The notes: generated by a model from the sequence alone, not told the origin. Counted from the stretch's first letter, positions 43,485 through 53,572 are shown. The stretch is DNA of 64,000 nt from an uncultured Treponema sp. (GCF_946187725.1 NZ_CAMHSK010000010.1:32533-96532), one strand, 5' to 3'. Program-made: numbers and translations.

Positions 43485-44918
43485 ATGGCAGATTCATCAA
43501 TTCTGATTATTTACAATGCCCGTCTCGTGGATTCAAAAATTGACAGTCCCGGAACGCTTATCATTGAAGACGGTAAAATCCGTACAGTGATACTCGGCGA
43601 ATGCAAATCTGCAAAATCAGCACTCATGTACGCCTCTGCCTTTCTCGCTGGATGCAACTCTGATGAAAAACCGGAATTTTATGACGCAAAAGGCCTTACG
43701 CTAATGCCGTCATTCATCGACCTTCATGTGCATTTCCGCTACCCCGGTCAGACTCAAAAAGAAGATTTGGATTCGGGCTTACAGGCGGCGGTTGCAGGCG
43801 GCTATGGTGCAGTAGTTCTCATGCCAAACACCAATCCTGTAATTTCCGATTCTTCGCTTGCCAAAAAAGTGATGAACGAAGCAAATTCCAAAAATCTTGC
43901 ACATGTCTTCCAAACTGTAAGCATCACAAAGAATTTTGAAGGAACCGATACAAATGCAATCAGCACTCTCCGTCGTGATGAATTTCCGATAATCTCTGAA
44001 GACGGACATGATGTTGCATCTGCGGCGGTTATGCTCGAAGGAATGAAAAAGGCCGGAGATAAAAACATCATCGTAAGTTGCCATTGTGAAGATCCGTCGC
44101 TTGCTCAGGCGGCAAAACCATATCGCCAGCGGGCATTGAGTTTCATGTCTCAGTACGGAATTCCTGCCGGCAAGATAAATGTCAATGTTCCGAATGTTCC
44201 GGCAGCCGTACATTTTGAAATTGACGGCAATCTCACAAAGGCAAATTCTCTTCTTGCACTCGCTGAAGACACGGCAACAATCAGAAACATTGAGATTGCA
44301 AAAAATGCAGGATGCCATGTGCATATCTGCCACTGCTCAACCAAAGCCAGCATGGATGCGGTTCGCCGTGCGAAAGAAGAAATCGCACTTGGAAACACAC
44401 ATGAGGGCTTTGACTGCACTGTCGAAGTAACGCCGCATCATCTTGGACTTGTAGGAACTGACGCACCAAACATCCGCGCACTCGTAAATCCACCGCTCAG
44501 AAGCGAAGATGACCGTCGTGCCATAATCGAAGCGCTCCGCGATGGCACAGTTGACTGCATTGCCACCGACCATGCGCCGCACACACAGGAAGACAAGGCA
44601 GCTGGTTCACCAGGATTTACCGGCCTTGAAACAGCATTTGCCGTCTGCAATACGATTCTTGTCAAAAAAGAGGATTTTTCTCTGCGAAAGCTTTCATGGC
44701 TCATGAGCGAAAAGCCGGCAAAATTGCTTCATCTCAAGGCAGGAAGGCTCGCCGTTGATTACGAGGCAAATCTTGTTCTGCTGAACCCCGATGAAACATG
44801 GATTGTTAACAGTGAAAATTTCAAAAGTAAGGGAAAATCAACACCTTTTGAAGAAAGAGCACTGACCGGTAAGGTTCACGCTACATTCTTCAAAGGCAAA
44901 AAAGTGTTTGAACTTTAA
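43485..44918 (+). CDS. pyrC: Dihydroorotase
   Basis: Closes carbamoyl-aspartate to dihydroorotate. At 477 residues it is of the longer bacterial type within the amidohydrolase fold: the first metal site HVHFR (about residue 85), the EDGHDVA and HCEDPS segments, HICHCSTKASM, and the catalytic aspartate in ATDHAPHTQEDK. A C-terminal SGTTL-like barrel end is replaced by LLHLKAGRLAVDYEANLVLL. AGGAG stands six bases before the ATG and pyrI ends 11 bases upstream. It converges on the LapA-like gene with only ten bases between stop codons and no obvious terminator. Confidence 0.95.
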   Translation: MADSSILIIYNARLVDSKIDSPGTLIIEDGKIRTVILGECKSAKSALMYASAFLAGCNSDEKPEFYDAKGLTLMPSFIDLHVHFRYPGQTQKEDLDSGLQAAVAGGYGAVVLMPNTNPVISDSSLAKKVMNEANSKNLAHVFQTVSITKNFEGTDTNAISTLRRDEFPIISEDGHDVASAAVMLEGMKKAGDKNIIVSCHCEDPSLAQAAKPYRQRALSFMSQYGIPAGKINVNVPNVPAAVHFEIDGNLTKANSLLALAEDTATIRNIEIAKNAGCHVHICHCSTKASMDAVRRAKEEIALGNTHEGFDCTVEVTPHHLGLVGTDAPNIRALVNPPLRSEDDRRAIIEALRDGTVDCIATDHAPHTQEDKAAGSPGFTGLETAFAVCNTILVKKEDFSLRKLSWLMSEKPAKLLHLKAGRLAVDYEANLVLLNPDETWIVNSENFKSKGKSTPFEERALTGKVHATFFKGKKVFEL

Positions 44919-44928
44919 TAGACTTGCT

Positions 44929-45426
44929 TTAAGCGTTTGATTCGCTTGGGGCAGCTTCAGAAGATGAACTTGAAGGGGCGGCAGAAGCAGATGTGTTTGA
45001 TTCAGACATGTTTGCTTCTCCGCTTTCTTTTTTTGCAGAATCAGCAGGTTTTTCTTTATCAGATTTTTTAGATTTTTTGTCTTTTGAAAAAAATGATTTC
45101 TTTTCTGCTTTAGATTTATCTGATTTATCTTGCTCACTTGCTTCACGCTTAATTTTAAAATCAAAGAGCGTTTTTGAACCTTCATCGTCCGTTTTTGGCG
45201 GATTCTGAACGACCGGCTTCTGATTTTTGTGCTTTTTGCGGCCAAGCGTGAACGGCATCATAAGAAGAACACCGATTGCAAAAGAAACAATCACTGTCAT
45301 AAAAACAGGTACTTTCTCGAATGTGTAGAAGATAAAAGTGATGTCGCACTTATTGTCAAGGTTGACCCCAGCAAAAATCGTAACGAGAATCAGCAGAATG
45401 ATTGTTCCAATTAATCTAAATGGCAT
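44929..45426 (-). CDS. LapA-like (DUF1049) membrane protein with charged tail
   Basis: A 165-residue inner-membrane protein with two hydrophobic segments (about 5-22 and 40-60) separated by NLDNKCDITFIFYTFEKVPV, the pattern of LapA/DUF1049, which in E. coli is linked to lipopolysaccharide assembly control. The last 100 residues are a low-complexity tail, first Lys/Asp/Ser-rich and then Ser/Ala/Pro-rich, that is much longer than in usual LapA proteins. Its ATG lies inside the miaB gene, overlapping it by 16 bases, so its translation is probably coupled to miaB. Function in this organism is unknown. Confidence 0.75.
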   Translation of the reverse strand: MPFRLIGTIILLILVTIFAGVNLDNKCDITFIFYTFEKVPVFMTVIVSFAIGVLLMMPFTLGRKKHKNQKPVVQNPPKTDDEGSKTLFDFKIKREASEQDKSDKSKAEKKSFFSKDKKSKKSDKEKPADSAKKESGEANMSESNTSASAAPSSSSSEAAPSESNA

Positions 45427-46805
45427 ATTTCCCCCTTGTAAGTATTGCCGTTTAAGCCGGTAATTTTTACTTTTACGAACGAGCCAATCAATTTTTTGTC
45501 AGCCTTGAACGCAACCCGCTCGTTCTGTTCGGTTTTACCCAAAAGTTCCGCTTCATCATGCCGTGAAACGATATCCGCAAGCACTTCAATTGTCTCGCCA
45601 ATCCGTTTCTTCATGACCTCAGTGGTGTGCTTTGACTGCAAATCGATGACTTTCTGCAATCGTGCTTTTTTTAATTCGATTGGAATCTGATTTTCGTATT
45701 TTGCAGCCGGTGTGCCTTCGCGCGGATTATAGTAATACATGAAGGCTGACTCGAATTTGACTTCTTCCATGAGAGAGAGAATGTCATTAAACTGCTCTTC
45801 GGTTTCGCCAGGAAAACCGACCATCAAATCAGTAATCAACTGTGAATCAGGAGCTGCATCGCGCAATTTCTTTACGAGCGTGACAAATTCTTCGCGAGTG
45901 TTTTTGCGGTTCATTCGCCTGAGGATTTCATTGTTACCATGCTGAGCTGCAATGTGGAATCCGCGACAAACATGAGGATTGTTTTTGATGACCTCAATCA
46001 ATTCGTCCGAAAAATCATTTGGATTTGAAGACTCGAATCGAATCCACTTAATAGAAGATTTTGTTTCATCAAGGTGATTGCAGATTTTCTGCATGAGCTG
46101 AGGGAAATTCGTTCCATCTTCGCCACGATATGCATTTACATTCTGACCAAGCAAAGTAATTTCTTTAACATTTGCCTTACTCAAAAAGTCGATTTCAGCG
46201 AGAATCTGGTCAACACGACGGCTCTTTTCGCGGCCACGGACATAAGGCACGATACAGTAAGTACAGAAATTATTACATCCGTGCATAATCGGCACAAATG
46301 TAGAGAATGCGCCCTGCTCGTATGAAATCGGCGCAAAAGTATATGATTCTTCTTCTTCGATTTTAAAAGGTTCACTGCCCTTTTCGACAGCCTGAATGAT
46401 TTCTCCGAATTTGTATTTTCCGAAAGTTCCGACTACATAATCAACAACCGGATATTGCTTTTTCAAATCATCAAGAAGCCTTTGAGCCATGCAGCCCATA
46501 ACGACCAGAGTGAGCGGAACTTTGCCATTTTGCTTGAAATATTCGGCGGCAAACTTCATGTCTTCAAGACGGATTTTTGTATTTGAATCGCCCATGCGGA
46601 TTTTTTTGACACCTTCAAAATAGCCCAGTCGTCCCAAAATTCTCTGTTCCGCAGTGCCACGGACTGAGCAGGTGTTGATAATTACAAGATTAGCCTCTTC
46701 GGGATGCTCTGCTTTCTGCCAGTTTCGTGAAATCAAAAGCTGTTCCACGCTCGCTGATTCAGCGATGTTCATCTCGCATCCGTAGGTTTCAAAGAAATAT
46801 TTCAT
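45411..46805 (-). CDS. miaB: tRNA-2-methylthio-N6-dimethylallyladenosine synthase
   Basis: Adds a methylthio group to isopentenyl-A37 of tRNAs that read U-starting codons. This 464-residue radical-SAM enzyme has the N-terminal domain with three cysteines for one [4Fe-4S] cluster (YGCEMN, NTCSVR, GCMAQ), the radical SAM CxxxCxxC (GCNNFCTYCIVPYVRG) and a C-terminal TRAM domain (about 395-464, ending YKGEICHLD). The SVRGTAEQRI word favours MiaB over RimO and MtaB. An insert of about 20 residues, between NTCSVR and GCMAQ, contains KKIRMGDSNTKIRLEDM. No Shine-Dalgarno site precedes the ATG; TATAAA lies six bases upstream. Confidence 0.95.
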   Translation of the reverse strand: MKYFFETYGCEMNIAESASVEQLLISRNWQKAEHPEEANLVIINTCSVRGTAEQRILGRLGYFEGVKKIRMGDSNTKIRLEDMKFAAEYFKQNGKVPLTLVVMGCMAQRLLDDLKKQYPVVDYVVGTFGKYKFGEIIQAVEKGSEPFKIEEEESYTFAPISYEQGAFSTFVPIMHGCNNFCTYCIVPYVRGREKSRRVDQILAEIDFLSKANVKEITLLGQNVNAYRGEDGTNFPQLMQKICNHLDETKSSIKWIRFESSNPNDFSDELIEVIKNNPHVCRGFHIAAQHGNNEILRRMNRKNTREEFVTLVKKLRDAAPDSQLITDLMVGFPGETEEQFNDILSLMEEVKFESAFMYYYNPREGTPAAKYENQIPIELKKARLQKVIDLQSKHTTEVMKKRIGETIEVLADIVSRHDEAELLGKTEQNERVAFKADKKLIGSFVKVKITGLNGNTYKGEICHLD

Positions 46806-46846
46806 TCTATATTTATAGTGAATTTTTTAAGAAAATGCTATATGAA

Positions 46847-46874
46847 AACGGGCTGCCATTTTTGACAGCCCGTT
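46847..46874 (-). terminator. Terminator hairpin after oppA
   Basis: AACGGGCTG and its perfect nine-base complement flank a ten-base loop just past the oppA stop. On the minus strand it is followed by TTC, a short U tract, so it may end the opp message with moderate strength. Confidence 0.65.
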
Positions 46875-46879
46875 CATTT

Positions 46880-48499
46880 TTAGTCGAGTTTACCGTACAT
46901 CAAGTACCAGTAACCGTATGGTGAATGCCATGTGCCTTTAAGATTTGATTTCTGAAGCCAGAACTCATTGTAGTAAGCAACAGGAGCCATTGCAGCGTCT
47001 TTAAGAAGAACCTGCTCTGCTTCATGCAGATATTCATAGTGCTTTACGACCTCTGTTGAAGTGCGGGCAAGAGCTACAAGTTTGTCGAATTCAGCAGAAG
47101 AATATTTTCCATCGTTGTTGCCGTTGCCTGTTTCAAGCAAGTTAATCATGTTTGAAGGATCGTCCCAGTCATAAACCCAACCGTTTCGTGCAACATCAAA
47201 GTTACCTGCACGGCGGTCAGCAGAAACAGTCTTCCATTCCTGAATGTTGACTGTCATTGTAAGACCAAGTTCACCCCATGCTGCCTGAAGGTATTCAGCA
47301 ACAGCCTTGTGGTAACCAGAATCGTTTGTAAGATACTCGAATGCTGGGAAACCTTTTCCATTTGGATAGCCAGCTTCTGCAAGCAACTGTTTTGCACGAA
47401 TCAAGTCATTTTCGTAATTTTCGATGTTGAAGTGGTCACCATATTTTTTGGTTGTAACAGCCTCGAAAGATGAACCCAATGCAGAATCAGAAACACCAGG
47501 ACCTACGAAGTTCTTTGCCGGAGAATAAGTTCCCTGCATAATTGTTGAAGCAACATGTTTTCGGTCAATTGCAAGAGAAAGAGCTTCTCGAACGCGTGAA
47601 TCGTCAAACGGAGCCTTTTTAGTGTTGAATGTGACATAATATGTGCCCATGATTGGCTCAACATAGAATTCACTGTTTCCGCGAAGGCTAGGAATCTCTT
47701 CGGTCGGAACATCTTTAATCAACTGAATTTCGCCCTGATTGTAAGCTGTGTATGAAGTATTCGGGTCTTCAATCAAGTGCCAGACGATTTTGTCAAAAGT
47801 AATGTTTTCAACATCCCAATAATACGGGTTCTTCTCAAATACAATCTGTGAACCGTCAGTGAATTCGCTCATGAAGTACGGACCGTTTGTGACATAGCTT
47901 TTTGGAGCAGTTGCCCAGCCGTCACCAGCAGCCTCAATTGCAGCTCTCTGAACTGGAACAAGAACAGCAAATGCAGCGATTTTATCAAAATAAATACACG
48001 GTGAAGTGAGTTTTACGATGAATGTTTTTTCATCTGGAGCATAAACGCCAAGTGCCTCAACATTACCTGCAGAAGCCTCATCAAAACCAACAATCATGTT
48101 AAGAAGGTCATAGCCATAAGGAGCAGCTGTAACAGGATCTGCAACGCGTCGCCATGAATAAACGAAATCAGCAGCTGTGAGCGGACTACCGTCAGACCAT
48201 TTAAGCCCGTCGCGCAGGTGGAAAGTCCATGTAAGACCGTCAGTTGCCTGTTCCCATTTTTCAGCACAAGCAGCAACAACATTATTGTCACGGTTGAATT
48301 TGAGCAAACCTTCAAAAGCATGAAGAATCATGTTTGCACCGTCAACAGCACTGTTGAGAGCCGGGTCGATTGTCTCAGGTGAAGGACCAACCTGAACATG
48401 AATTACAGAGCTGCCTGTTGCAGACGATTTTTTTTCGTTGCAAGAGAACAAGAGCCCTGCCAAAGCAAGAACAGAAACCAAAAAAGTAAGTTTCTTCAT
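46880..48499 (-). CDS. oppA: Oligopeptide ABC transporter substrate-binding lipoprotein
   Basis: The 539-residue binding protein of the importer encoded upstream. The signal peptide ends LLFSC with Cys20 as the lipid anchor, so it sits on the outer face of the inner membrane or in the periplasm. The SBP_bac_5 pattern is plain: VQVGPSPETIDPALNSAVDG at the start, WTFHLRDGLKWSDGSPLTAADFVYSWRRV, and VREALSLAIDRKHV in the middle. GAGGAG before the ATG is preceded by a small hairpin (48513-48528). Unusually the gene stands last in the operon; the hairpin may protect a separate oppA message and so raise its level over the permease genes. Confidence 0.94.
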   Translation of the reverse strand: MKKLTFLVSVLALAGLLFSCNEKKSSATGSSVIHVQVGPSPETIDPALNSAVDGANMILHAFEGLLKFNRDNNVVAACAEKWEQATDGLTWTFHLRDGLKWSDGSPLTAADFVYSWRRVADPVTAAPYGYDLLNMIVGFDEASAGNVEALGVYAPDEKTFIVKLTSPCIYFDKIAAFAVLVPVQRAAIEAAGDGWATAPKSYVTNGPYFMSEFTDGSQIVFEKNPYYWDVENITFDKIVWHLIEDPNTSYTAYNQGEIQLIKDVPTEEIPSLRGNSEFYVEPIMGTYYVTFNTKKAPFDDSRVREALSLAIDRKHVASTIMQGTYSPAKNFVGPGVSDSALGSSFEAVTTKKYGDHFNIENYENDLIRAKQLLAEAGYPNGKGFPAFEYLTNDSGYHKAVAEYLQAAWGELGLTMTVNIQEWKTVSADRRAGNFDVARNGWVYDWDDPSNMINLLETGNGNNDGKYSSAEFDKLVALARTSTEVVKHYEYLHEAEQVLLKDAAMAPVAYYNEFWLQKSNLKGTWHSPYGYWYLMYGKLD

Positions 48500-48512
48500 C
48501 TATAATCTCCTC

Positions 48513-48528
48513 GCCGCCTTTTGACGGC
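48513..48528 (-). promoter_or_regulatory. Small hairpin in front of oppA
   Basis: GCCGTC-AAAA-GGCGGC on the minus strand forms a six-pair stem (one G-U) just upstream of the GAGGAG ribosome binding site, between oppF and oppA. Intercistronic hairpins in transporter operons often mark RNA processing sites that stabilise the binding-protein message; that role here is inference. Confidence 0.4.
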
Positions 48529-48539
48529 ATTTTAATTGA

Positions 48540-49526
48540 CTAGTTCAATTTATCCAGATGATGACATGCGCAATAATGCCCGCTGGTGACTTCTTTGAAA
48601 TCAGGCTTTTGAGCAGAACATAATCCGTCAGCATATGGACATCGGGTGCGGAACGGACAGCCCGAAGGTGGATTTACAGGAGAAGGCACATCGCCCTCCA
48701 GAATGATTCGTTTGTTGGCACGCGCCACTTTCGGATCTGCAATCGGAACTGCTGAAATCAGAGAACGCGTATAAGGATGCATAGAATGGAAGATAATTTC
48801 ATCACTTTCGGCCATTTCAACGAGATGACCAAGATACATAACGCCGATTCTGCTTGAAATATGATTTACGACTGATAAATCATGTGCGATGAAAAGATAT
48901 GTAAGATTGCGTGCTTTTTGCAAATCCTCGAACATATTGACGACCTGAGCCTGAATAGAAACATCAAGTGCAGAAACAGGTTCGTCACAGACAATGAACT
49001 GCGGGTCAACAGCAAGAGCACGCGCAATTCCGATTCGCTGTCTCTGTCCGCCGGAAAATTCGTGCGGATAGCGGTTTGCATGCTCAGAGTTCAAGCCGAC
49101 AGTTGCAAGGAGCGAAATGATTTTTTCACGACGCTCAGCTCTGCTTGAATACAACTGATGAATGTCCAAAGCCTCGCCTACGATATCGCCAACCGTCATT
49201 CGCGGGTCGAGTGAAGCATAAGGATCCTGGAAAACAATCTGCATCTTTCTGCGGTATGAACGCATATCAGCTTTGATTCCGTTTTCACTGTCAAAAATCA
49301 CTTCACCGTCATAAGTAATTTTACCTGATGTCGGTTCAGTAAGACGCAAAATCGAACGGCCTGTTGTTGTCTTTCCACAGCCAGATTCACCGACGAGACC
49401 AAAAGTTTCGCCCTTTTTAATGAAAAAGCTTACATCATCAACCGCGTGGACAATTTTTTTGCTTCCGGCAACAGGAAAATATTGCTTCAAATGTTCAATT
49501 TCAAGAAGATTTGTGTTTTCGCTCAT
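48540..49526 (-). CDS. oppF: Oligopeptide ABC transporter ATPase OppF
   Basis: One of the two ATPases of the peptide importer (328 residues). Walker A is GESGCGKTT, signature [15 protein letters not shown], Walker [14 protein letters not shown]. The C-terminal oligopeptide-transporter extension carries several cysteines ([14 protein letters not shown]), which in related proteins can hold an iron-sulphur cluster. The N-terminal [21 protein letters not shown] is typical of the F rather than the D subunit. The ATG overlaps the oppD stop by four bases. Confidence 0.95.
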   Translation of the reverse strand: MSENTNLLEIEHLKQYFPVAGSKKIVHAVDDVSFFIKKGETFGLVGESGCGKTTTGRSILRLTEPTSGKITYDGEVIFDSENGIKADMRSYRRKMQIVFQDPYASLDPRMTVGDIVGEALDIHQLYSSRAERREKIISLLATVGLNSEHANRYPHEFSGGQRQRIGIARALAVDPQFIVCDEPVSALDVSIQAQVVNMFEDLQKARNLTYLFIAHDLSVVNHISSRIGVMYLGHLVEMAESDEIIFHSMHPYTRSLISAVPIADPKVARANKRIILEGDVPSPVNPPSGCPFRTRCPYADGLCSAQKPDFKEVTSGHYCACHHLDKLN

Positions 49527-50605
49527 TCTTCTTCACCTTCCGTCTTCGTAGTAGATTGAGTGCCAGAACCGACAGCAGCTTCCGCACTTCCAAGGATTTG
49601 GGCCTTCTGTTCAAGCCAACAGCGTCCATAGTGAACATTCTCACCAACTGCCGCTCCGCCAAGCGAGTCATATTCATTGCGTACAGGCGGCTGCTCAAGA
49701 CAAATCTTCATACAGTTTGCGCATCGCGGTGCGAAACAACAGCCTTTCGGTCTGTTCAGCAAGTCAACCGGCTGCCCTTCAATCGGAACGAGCTTTGAAT
49801 AATCTTTTTCATGGAATTTTGGAATTGAACGCAAAAGACCGCGTGTGTATTCATGCTGCGGATTATAGAAAATATCGTCAGTGGTACCGTATTCTACGAT
49901 TTCACCGGCATACATGACTGCAATATGATCACACATGGAAGCTACGACACCCAAATCATGCGTAATCATGATGATTCCCATGCCAAGTTTCTTTTTTAAT
50001 TCCTGCATCAACTCAAGGATTTGAGCCTGAATCGTAACATCAAGAGCTGTGGTCGGTTCATCTGCGATAAGAAGTTTGGGTTCACAGGCGAGCGCAATCG
50101 CTATCATAACACGCTGCCTCATTCCGCCCGAAAGTTCATGAGGATACTGCTTCAAGCGCTTATCCGGCTCGTTGATTCCGACCAGCGTAAGCAGTTCCCT
50201 GGCCCGCTCCCTTGCTTCCGGACCTTTTTTATCAGTATGAAGTTTGACTGCCTCTTCAATTTGATTGCCGATTGTCCAGACAGGATTGAGTGAAGTCATC
50301 GGATCCTGAAAGATAATGCTGACTTCTTTGCCACGGATTTTTCGCAGTTCTTTTTCTGACATTTCATCGATTCGATGACCGTTGAAAGTAACAGTGCCAC
50401 CAGTAATTTTGCCGTTTTCTGCAGTCAGCCCCATGATTGAATAAGCCGTAACACTTTTTCCAGAACCTGACTCGCCGACGATTCCAAGCACCTCGCCTTC
50501 CTGCATGTGAAGCGTAACATCGTTCAATGCACGAACTTCACCTGCCGGGGTAAAAAATGAAAGCTTTTCATGCTGAATGTCTACTAAATATTCTGTGTCT
50601 GCCAT
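49523..50605 (-). CDS. oppD: Oligopeptide ABC transporter ATPase OppD
   Basis: The second ATPase of the importer (360 residues). Walker [10 protein letters not shown], signature [16 protein letters not shown], Walker [14 protein letters not shown], and the C-terminal extension with [14 protein letters not shown]. After the family domain there is an extra tail of about 40 residues ([22 protein letters not shown]) of low complexity. AGGAGAG precedes the ATG at normal spacing. It is coupled to oppF by a four-base overlap. Confidence 0.95.
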   Translation of the reverse strand: MADTEYLVDIQHEKLSFFTPAGEVRALNDVTLHMQEGEVLGIVGESGSGKSVTAYSIMGLTAENGKITGGTVTFNGHRIDEMSEKELRKIRGKEVSIIFQDPMTSLNPVWTIGNQIEEAVKLHTDKKGPEARERARELLTLVGINEPDKRLKQYPHELSGGMRQRVMIAIALACEPKLLIADEPTTALDVTIQAQILELMQELKKKLGMGIIMITHDLGVVASMCDHIAVMYAGEIVEYGTTDDIFYNPQHEYTRGLLRSIPKFHEKDYSKLVPIEGQPVDLLNRPKGCCFAPRCANCMKICLEQPPVRNEYDSLGGAAVGENVHYGRCWLEQKAQILGSAEAAVGSGTQSTTKTEGEEE

Positions 50606-50614
50606 CGTTCTCTC

Positions 50615-51679
50615 CTATGATTTAAGCTTAGGGTCGAATGCGTCACGCAAGCCGTCACCCAAAAGGTTGAAACTCAAAATGATTATGAAAATGAGAGCCG
50701 CCGGAGCAAAAAGCTTTTCCGGGAAAGTCTGAAAACCATTGAGAGCCGCCGAAGCCAGAGAACCGAGAGATGGCATCGGAGCCTGAACACCCAGACCAAG
50801 GAATGAAAGGAAAGATTCCGTAAAGATTGACGATGGAATCTGCAATGTAGTCGTGACAATCAAAGTTCCGATACAGTTTGTAATCAAGTGCTTACCGATG
50901 ATACGGCGATTGTTTGCGCCCAAAGCCTTTGCCGCAGTTACATATTCGTTCTGCTTCAAAATCATAATCTGAGAGCGGATGATTCGCGCCATTCCAACCC
51001 AATACAAAAGGGCAAACACGATGAACATAGAAACCATGTTTGGACCAAGTTTTTGAATCCAGCCGAAACCAGCAACTTTGGCCAAAGTCTCAAGCGGGAA
51101 TTTAAGGGTAGCCGCAAGCAAAATGATAATCAGAACATCAGGAACAGTATAAATGATATCAACGACGCGCATCATGATTAAATCAACCATGCCGCCAAAA
51201 TAGCCCGCAATTGCTCCATAAATCGAACCAATCATAAGAATCAGGATAGAAGCAACGATACCGACAGCCATTGAAACTCTGCCGCCCACCATAACACGAA
51301 TCGCATAATCACGGCCGTTCTGGTCTGTTCCCAAAATGTGCGGGAAAACCTTTTCTCCAGCCTCAATCCTTGCAAGTTCAGAAGCAGAATACTCCATAGG
51401 AGCAAGTCGCTCAGAACCTTTCATCTGGTCAGCGTATTTGTACGGATAGAACATCGGCACCACGAAGCAAAGGAAAACAATTGCAAGAACAATTGAAAGT
51501 GCTGCCATTGCGATTTTATTTTTACGGAAACGGCGGATACCATCTTTCCAGAAACTTACCGATTCACGCATTACTACAAGTGATTCTTTTTCTTCTGCAC
51601 TCGCCGGAATAAAATCTTCGACTTTAAGCTGAAGACTCAGCGGATTTTTACTGTGCCGAATGCTGTTATTGTCAGACAT
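50615..51679 (-). CDS. oppC: Oligopeptide ABC transporter permease OppC
   Basis: Inner-membrane permease (354 residues). A cytoplasmic N-terminal part of about 55 residues (with DFIPASAEEKESLVVMRES) precedes six hydrophobic segments, the first at about 58-78 (MAALSIVLAIVFLCFVVPMF). The EAA loop that contacts the ATPases is EYVTAAKALGANNRRIIGKHLITN. AGGAG eight bases before the ATG; nine bases separate it from oppD and ten from oppB. Confidence 0.95.
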   Translation of the reverse strand: MSDNNSIRHSKNPLSLQLKVEDFIPASAEEKESLVVMRESVSFWKDGIRRFRKNKIAMAALSIVLAIVFLCFVVPMFYPYKYADQMKGSERLAPMEYSASELARIEAGEKVFPHILGTDQNGRDYAIRVMVGGRVSMAVGIVASILILMIGSIYGAIAGYFGGMVDLIMMRVVDIIYTVPDVLIIILLAATLKFPLETLAKVAGFGWIQKLGPNMVSMFIVFALLYWVGMARIIRSQIMILKQNEYVTAAKALGANNRRIIGKHLITNCIGTLIVTTTLQIPSSIFTESFLSFLGLGVQAPMPSLGSLASAALNGFQTFPEKLFAPAALIFIIILSFNLLGDGLRDAFDPKLKS

Positions 51680-51689
51680 TATAATGCTC

Positions 51690-52607
51690 CTACTTTAGTT
51701 TGATTCGCGGGTCAACGATGGCATAAGCGATATCAACGATTACATTCATGAAAATGATGAATACTGCAAGAAAAATCGTTGTTCCCATTATCATCGGATA
51801 GTCACGGCTTGTGATTGCACCGACGAATTCAGAACCAAGCCCCGGAATATTGAAAATCTTTTCTATAATAAAGCTTCCTGTCATAAGGGAAGCCAAAAGC
51901 GGTCCAAGATAAGTGATAACCGGAAGAATCGCATTGCGGAGCGCATGCTTGAAAATTGCTTTGAAAGTGCTGACACCTTTTGCACGGGAAGTACGCATAT
52001 AATCCTGCCCCATGACATCAAGCATAGAAGAACGCATAAGGCGCGCAATATAGAAGGTTGGATAAAGGGCAAGCGCAATTACCGGCATGATATAACACAG
52101 AGGACTGTTAAGCCCCAGCGAAGGAAGAAGTTTAAGCTTTGTCGTAAAGACATACATAAGAAGAGTTGAAGAAAGGAAACTCGGAATGGCGATACCAGCG
52201 GTAGAAAGAACGACAAGAATATTATCAATAGTCTTTCCACGCTTAAAAGCTGCAATAGCACCGAGCGGAACACCACAGAAGACAGCAACAATCATCGCAA
52301 GGCCGCCAAGACGAGCAGAAACCGGGAATTTTGTAGCGATAATCTGAGAAACAGTGCGACCACGCTTTTTGAGCGACAAGCCCAAATCCCCTTTTGCAAG
52401 TGCAGAAATGTAAGTGACATACTGAGCACCGAGCGGCTTATCAAGACCATATTTTGCTTCCATTGCAGCCTGAGCCTGCGGCGTAACAGCCTTTTCCGAC
52501 AAAAACGGACCACCCGGAACTAAATTCATAATAAAGAAAGTAAGCGTCGCAACTAGAAAAGCCGTGATAATTGCAGTAATCACGCGTTTTATAGCATATT
52601 TTAACAT
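51690..52607 (-). CDS. oppB: Oligopeptide ABC transporter permease OppB
   Basis: The first permease of the importer (305 residues) and first gene of the operon. The family start MLKYAIKRVITAIITAFLVATLTFFIMNLVPGGPF is clear; the EAA loop is DYMRTSRAKGVSTFKAIFKHALRN. GGAG lies 11 bases before the ATG, a long spacing. The 135 bases upstream contain TGTTATACT, a possible extended -10, and no gene. Confidence 0.95.
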   Translation of the reverse strand: MLKYAIKRVITAIITAFLVATLTFFIMNLVPGGPFLSEKAVTPQAQAAMEAKYGLDKPLGAQYVTYISALAKGDLGLSLKKRGRTVSQIIATKFPVSARLGGLAMIVAVFCGVPLGAIAAFKRGKTIDNILVVLSTAGIAIPSFLSSTLLMYVFTTKLKLLPSLGLNSPLCYIMPVIALALYPTFYIARLMRSSMLDVMGQDYMRTSRAKGVSTFKAIFKHALRNAILPVITYLGPLLASLMTGSFIIEKIFNIPGLGSEFVGAITSRDYPMIMGTTIFLAVFIIFMNVIVDIAYAIVDPRIKLK

Positions 52608-52742
52608 TTTTACTTATACTCCAACTGAGAACTATAAAAAAAAAGTGTTTCAAGTATAACACAATTTGCTCAACAAGTATAGTAAATTAGTCTTAATAAA
52701 ATTCTAGCTATATCCGCATACACTTTTCTTGAGACAGTCTCG

Positions 52743-53570
52743 TTAAGCCTTGCTGAATCTGTTGTCCTGCACACAGCGAATTTGCGACACCACTTTGTAG
52801 CCAGCGTACTCGCTTTCGATGATAGTTTCAGCCCGTTCGACCGTGGCATGAAAAGCGGTCATGCCGCGAAGAAAGACAGTTTTTCCTTCAATAATAACCC
52901 ACAAATCATCGATGTGAAGACCGTTTTCAAAAATCAGCTTGTTCGTCATTTCCTGAGCAAGAATAAGCTCTTCAACTTTTTTCTGACCAGCCTCTTCGAT
53001 TTCTGGAGTGACATTATTTTTTACACCGGCAGAAATCATTTCAACCAGCATATCCGGAGGAACGATTGCCATATTGAGCGTGGCATAAATGAGCGAATGA
53101 TCACTCAAATCATACTTGAAGCAACTTTTGTAAAAAGCAGCCTGCCGTTTGTCTGAATCATCGAGCAATTTTTGGGCAACTTTGTCATTCGTCGCGCCCG
53201 TAATCTCCTTGATGTGCTGGAGCCGCGCTTTCTGAGTCGAAACAAAGCGCAACGCAATATGTCCCGGAACATCGCGCAAAAACAGGAACGCTCCTCGCCC
53301 CATAATCACGCAATTTCCTTCTTTTGCGATTTCCAAAATCACCGAACTAAGATAATTCAAATATCTGTCGCGGTTTTTAGTAAATCGGTCAAGAAGTTTC
53401 GGCTTCCGCTCGTCGAATTTCACAAATTCTTCTTTTGGAAGACCTTTTGCGATAATCCGCTTTTCAATTTCTTTTTTGTCATAGAAAGTGTAGCCGAGCC
53501 GACGGGCGATGAGCATTCCGACTTCATCGCCGAACGAGCCTGACTGACGAGTAAGCGTAAGTATTGCCAT
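52743..53570 (-). CDS. Cytidylate-kinase-like protein fused to a BON-like domain
   Basis: A 275-residue protein. Residues about 1-195 follow the cytidylate-kinase-like family: ILTLTRQSGSFGDEVGMLIARRLGYTFYDKKEI (a P-loop variant, SGSFGDEV), VIMGRGAFLFL and a basic lid KARLQHIKEITGATNDKVAQKL. True CMP kinases have GPSGSGKST here, so this family probably has a different substrate. Residues about 195-275 resemble a BON domain: LILAQEMTNKLIFENGLHIDDLWVIIEGKTVFLRG then VVSQIRCVQDNRF. The GAGG ribosome binding site overlaps the end of the PII-like gene, one base pair of stop and start apart, so it is the last gene of the efflux operon. Confidence 0.78.
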   Translation of the reverse strand: MAILTLTRQSGSFGDEVGMLIARRLGYTFYDKKEIEKRIIAKGLPKEEFVKFDERKPKLLDRFTKNRDRYLNYLSSVILEIAKEGNCVIMGRGAFLFLRDVPGHIALRFVSTQKARLQHIKEITGATNDKVAQKLLDDSDKRQAAFYKSCFKYDLSDHSLIYATLNMAIVPPDMLVEMISAGVKNNVTPEIEEAGQKKVEELILAQEMTNKLIFENGLHIDDLWVIIEGKTVFLRGMTAFHATVERAETIIESEYAGYKVVSQIRCVQDNRFSKA

Positions 53571-53572
53571 GG

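Noticed and set aside
43779..44333. Open frame of 184 codons opposite pyrC
   Set aside because: Antisense to clear dihydroorotase motifs; cysteine-rich shadow frame.
52608..52742. GAGAC-A-GTCTC palindrome near 52730 as a regulator site or terminator
   Set aside because: Five-base arms only and no T run; too weak to call.
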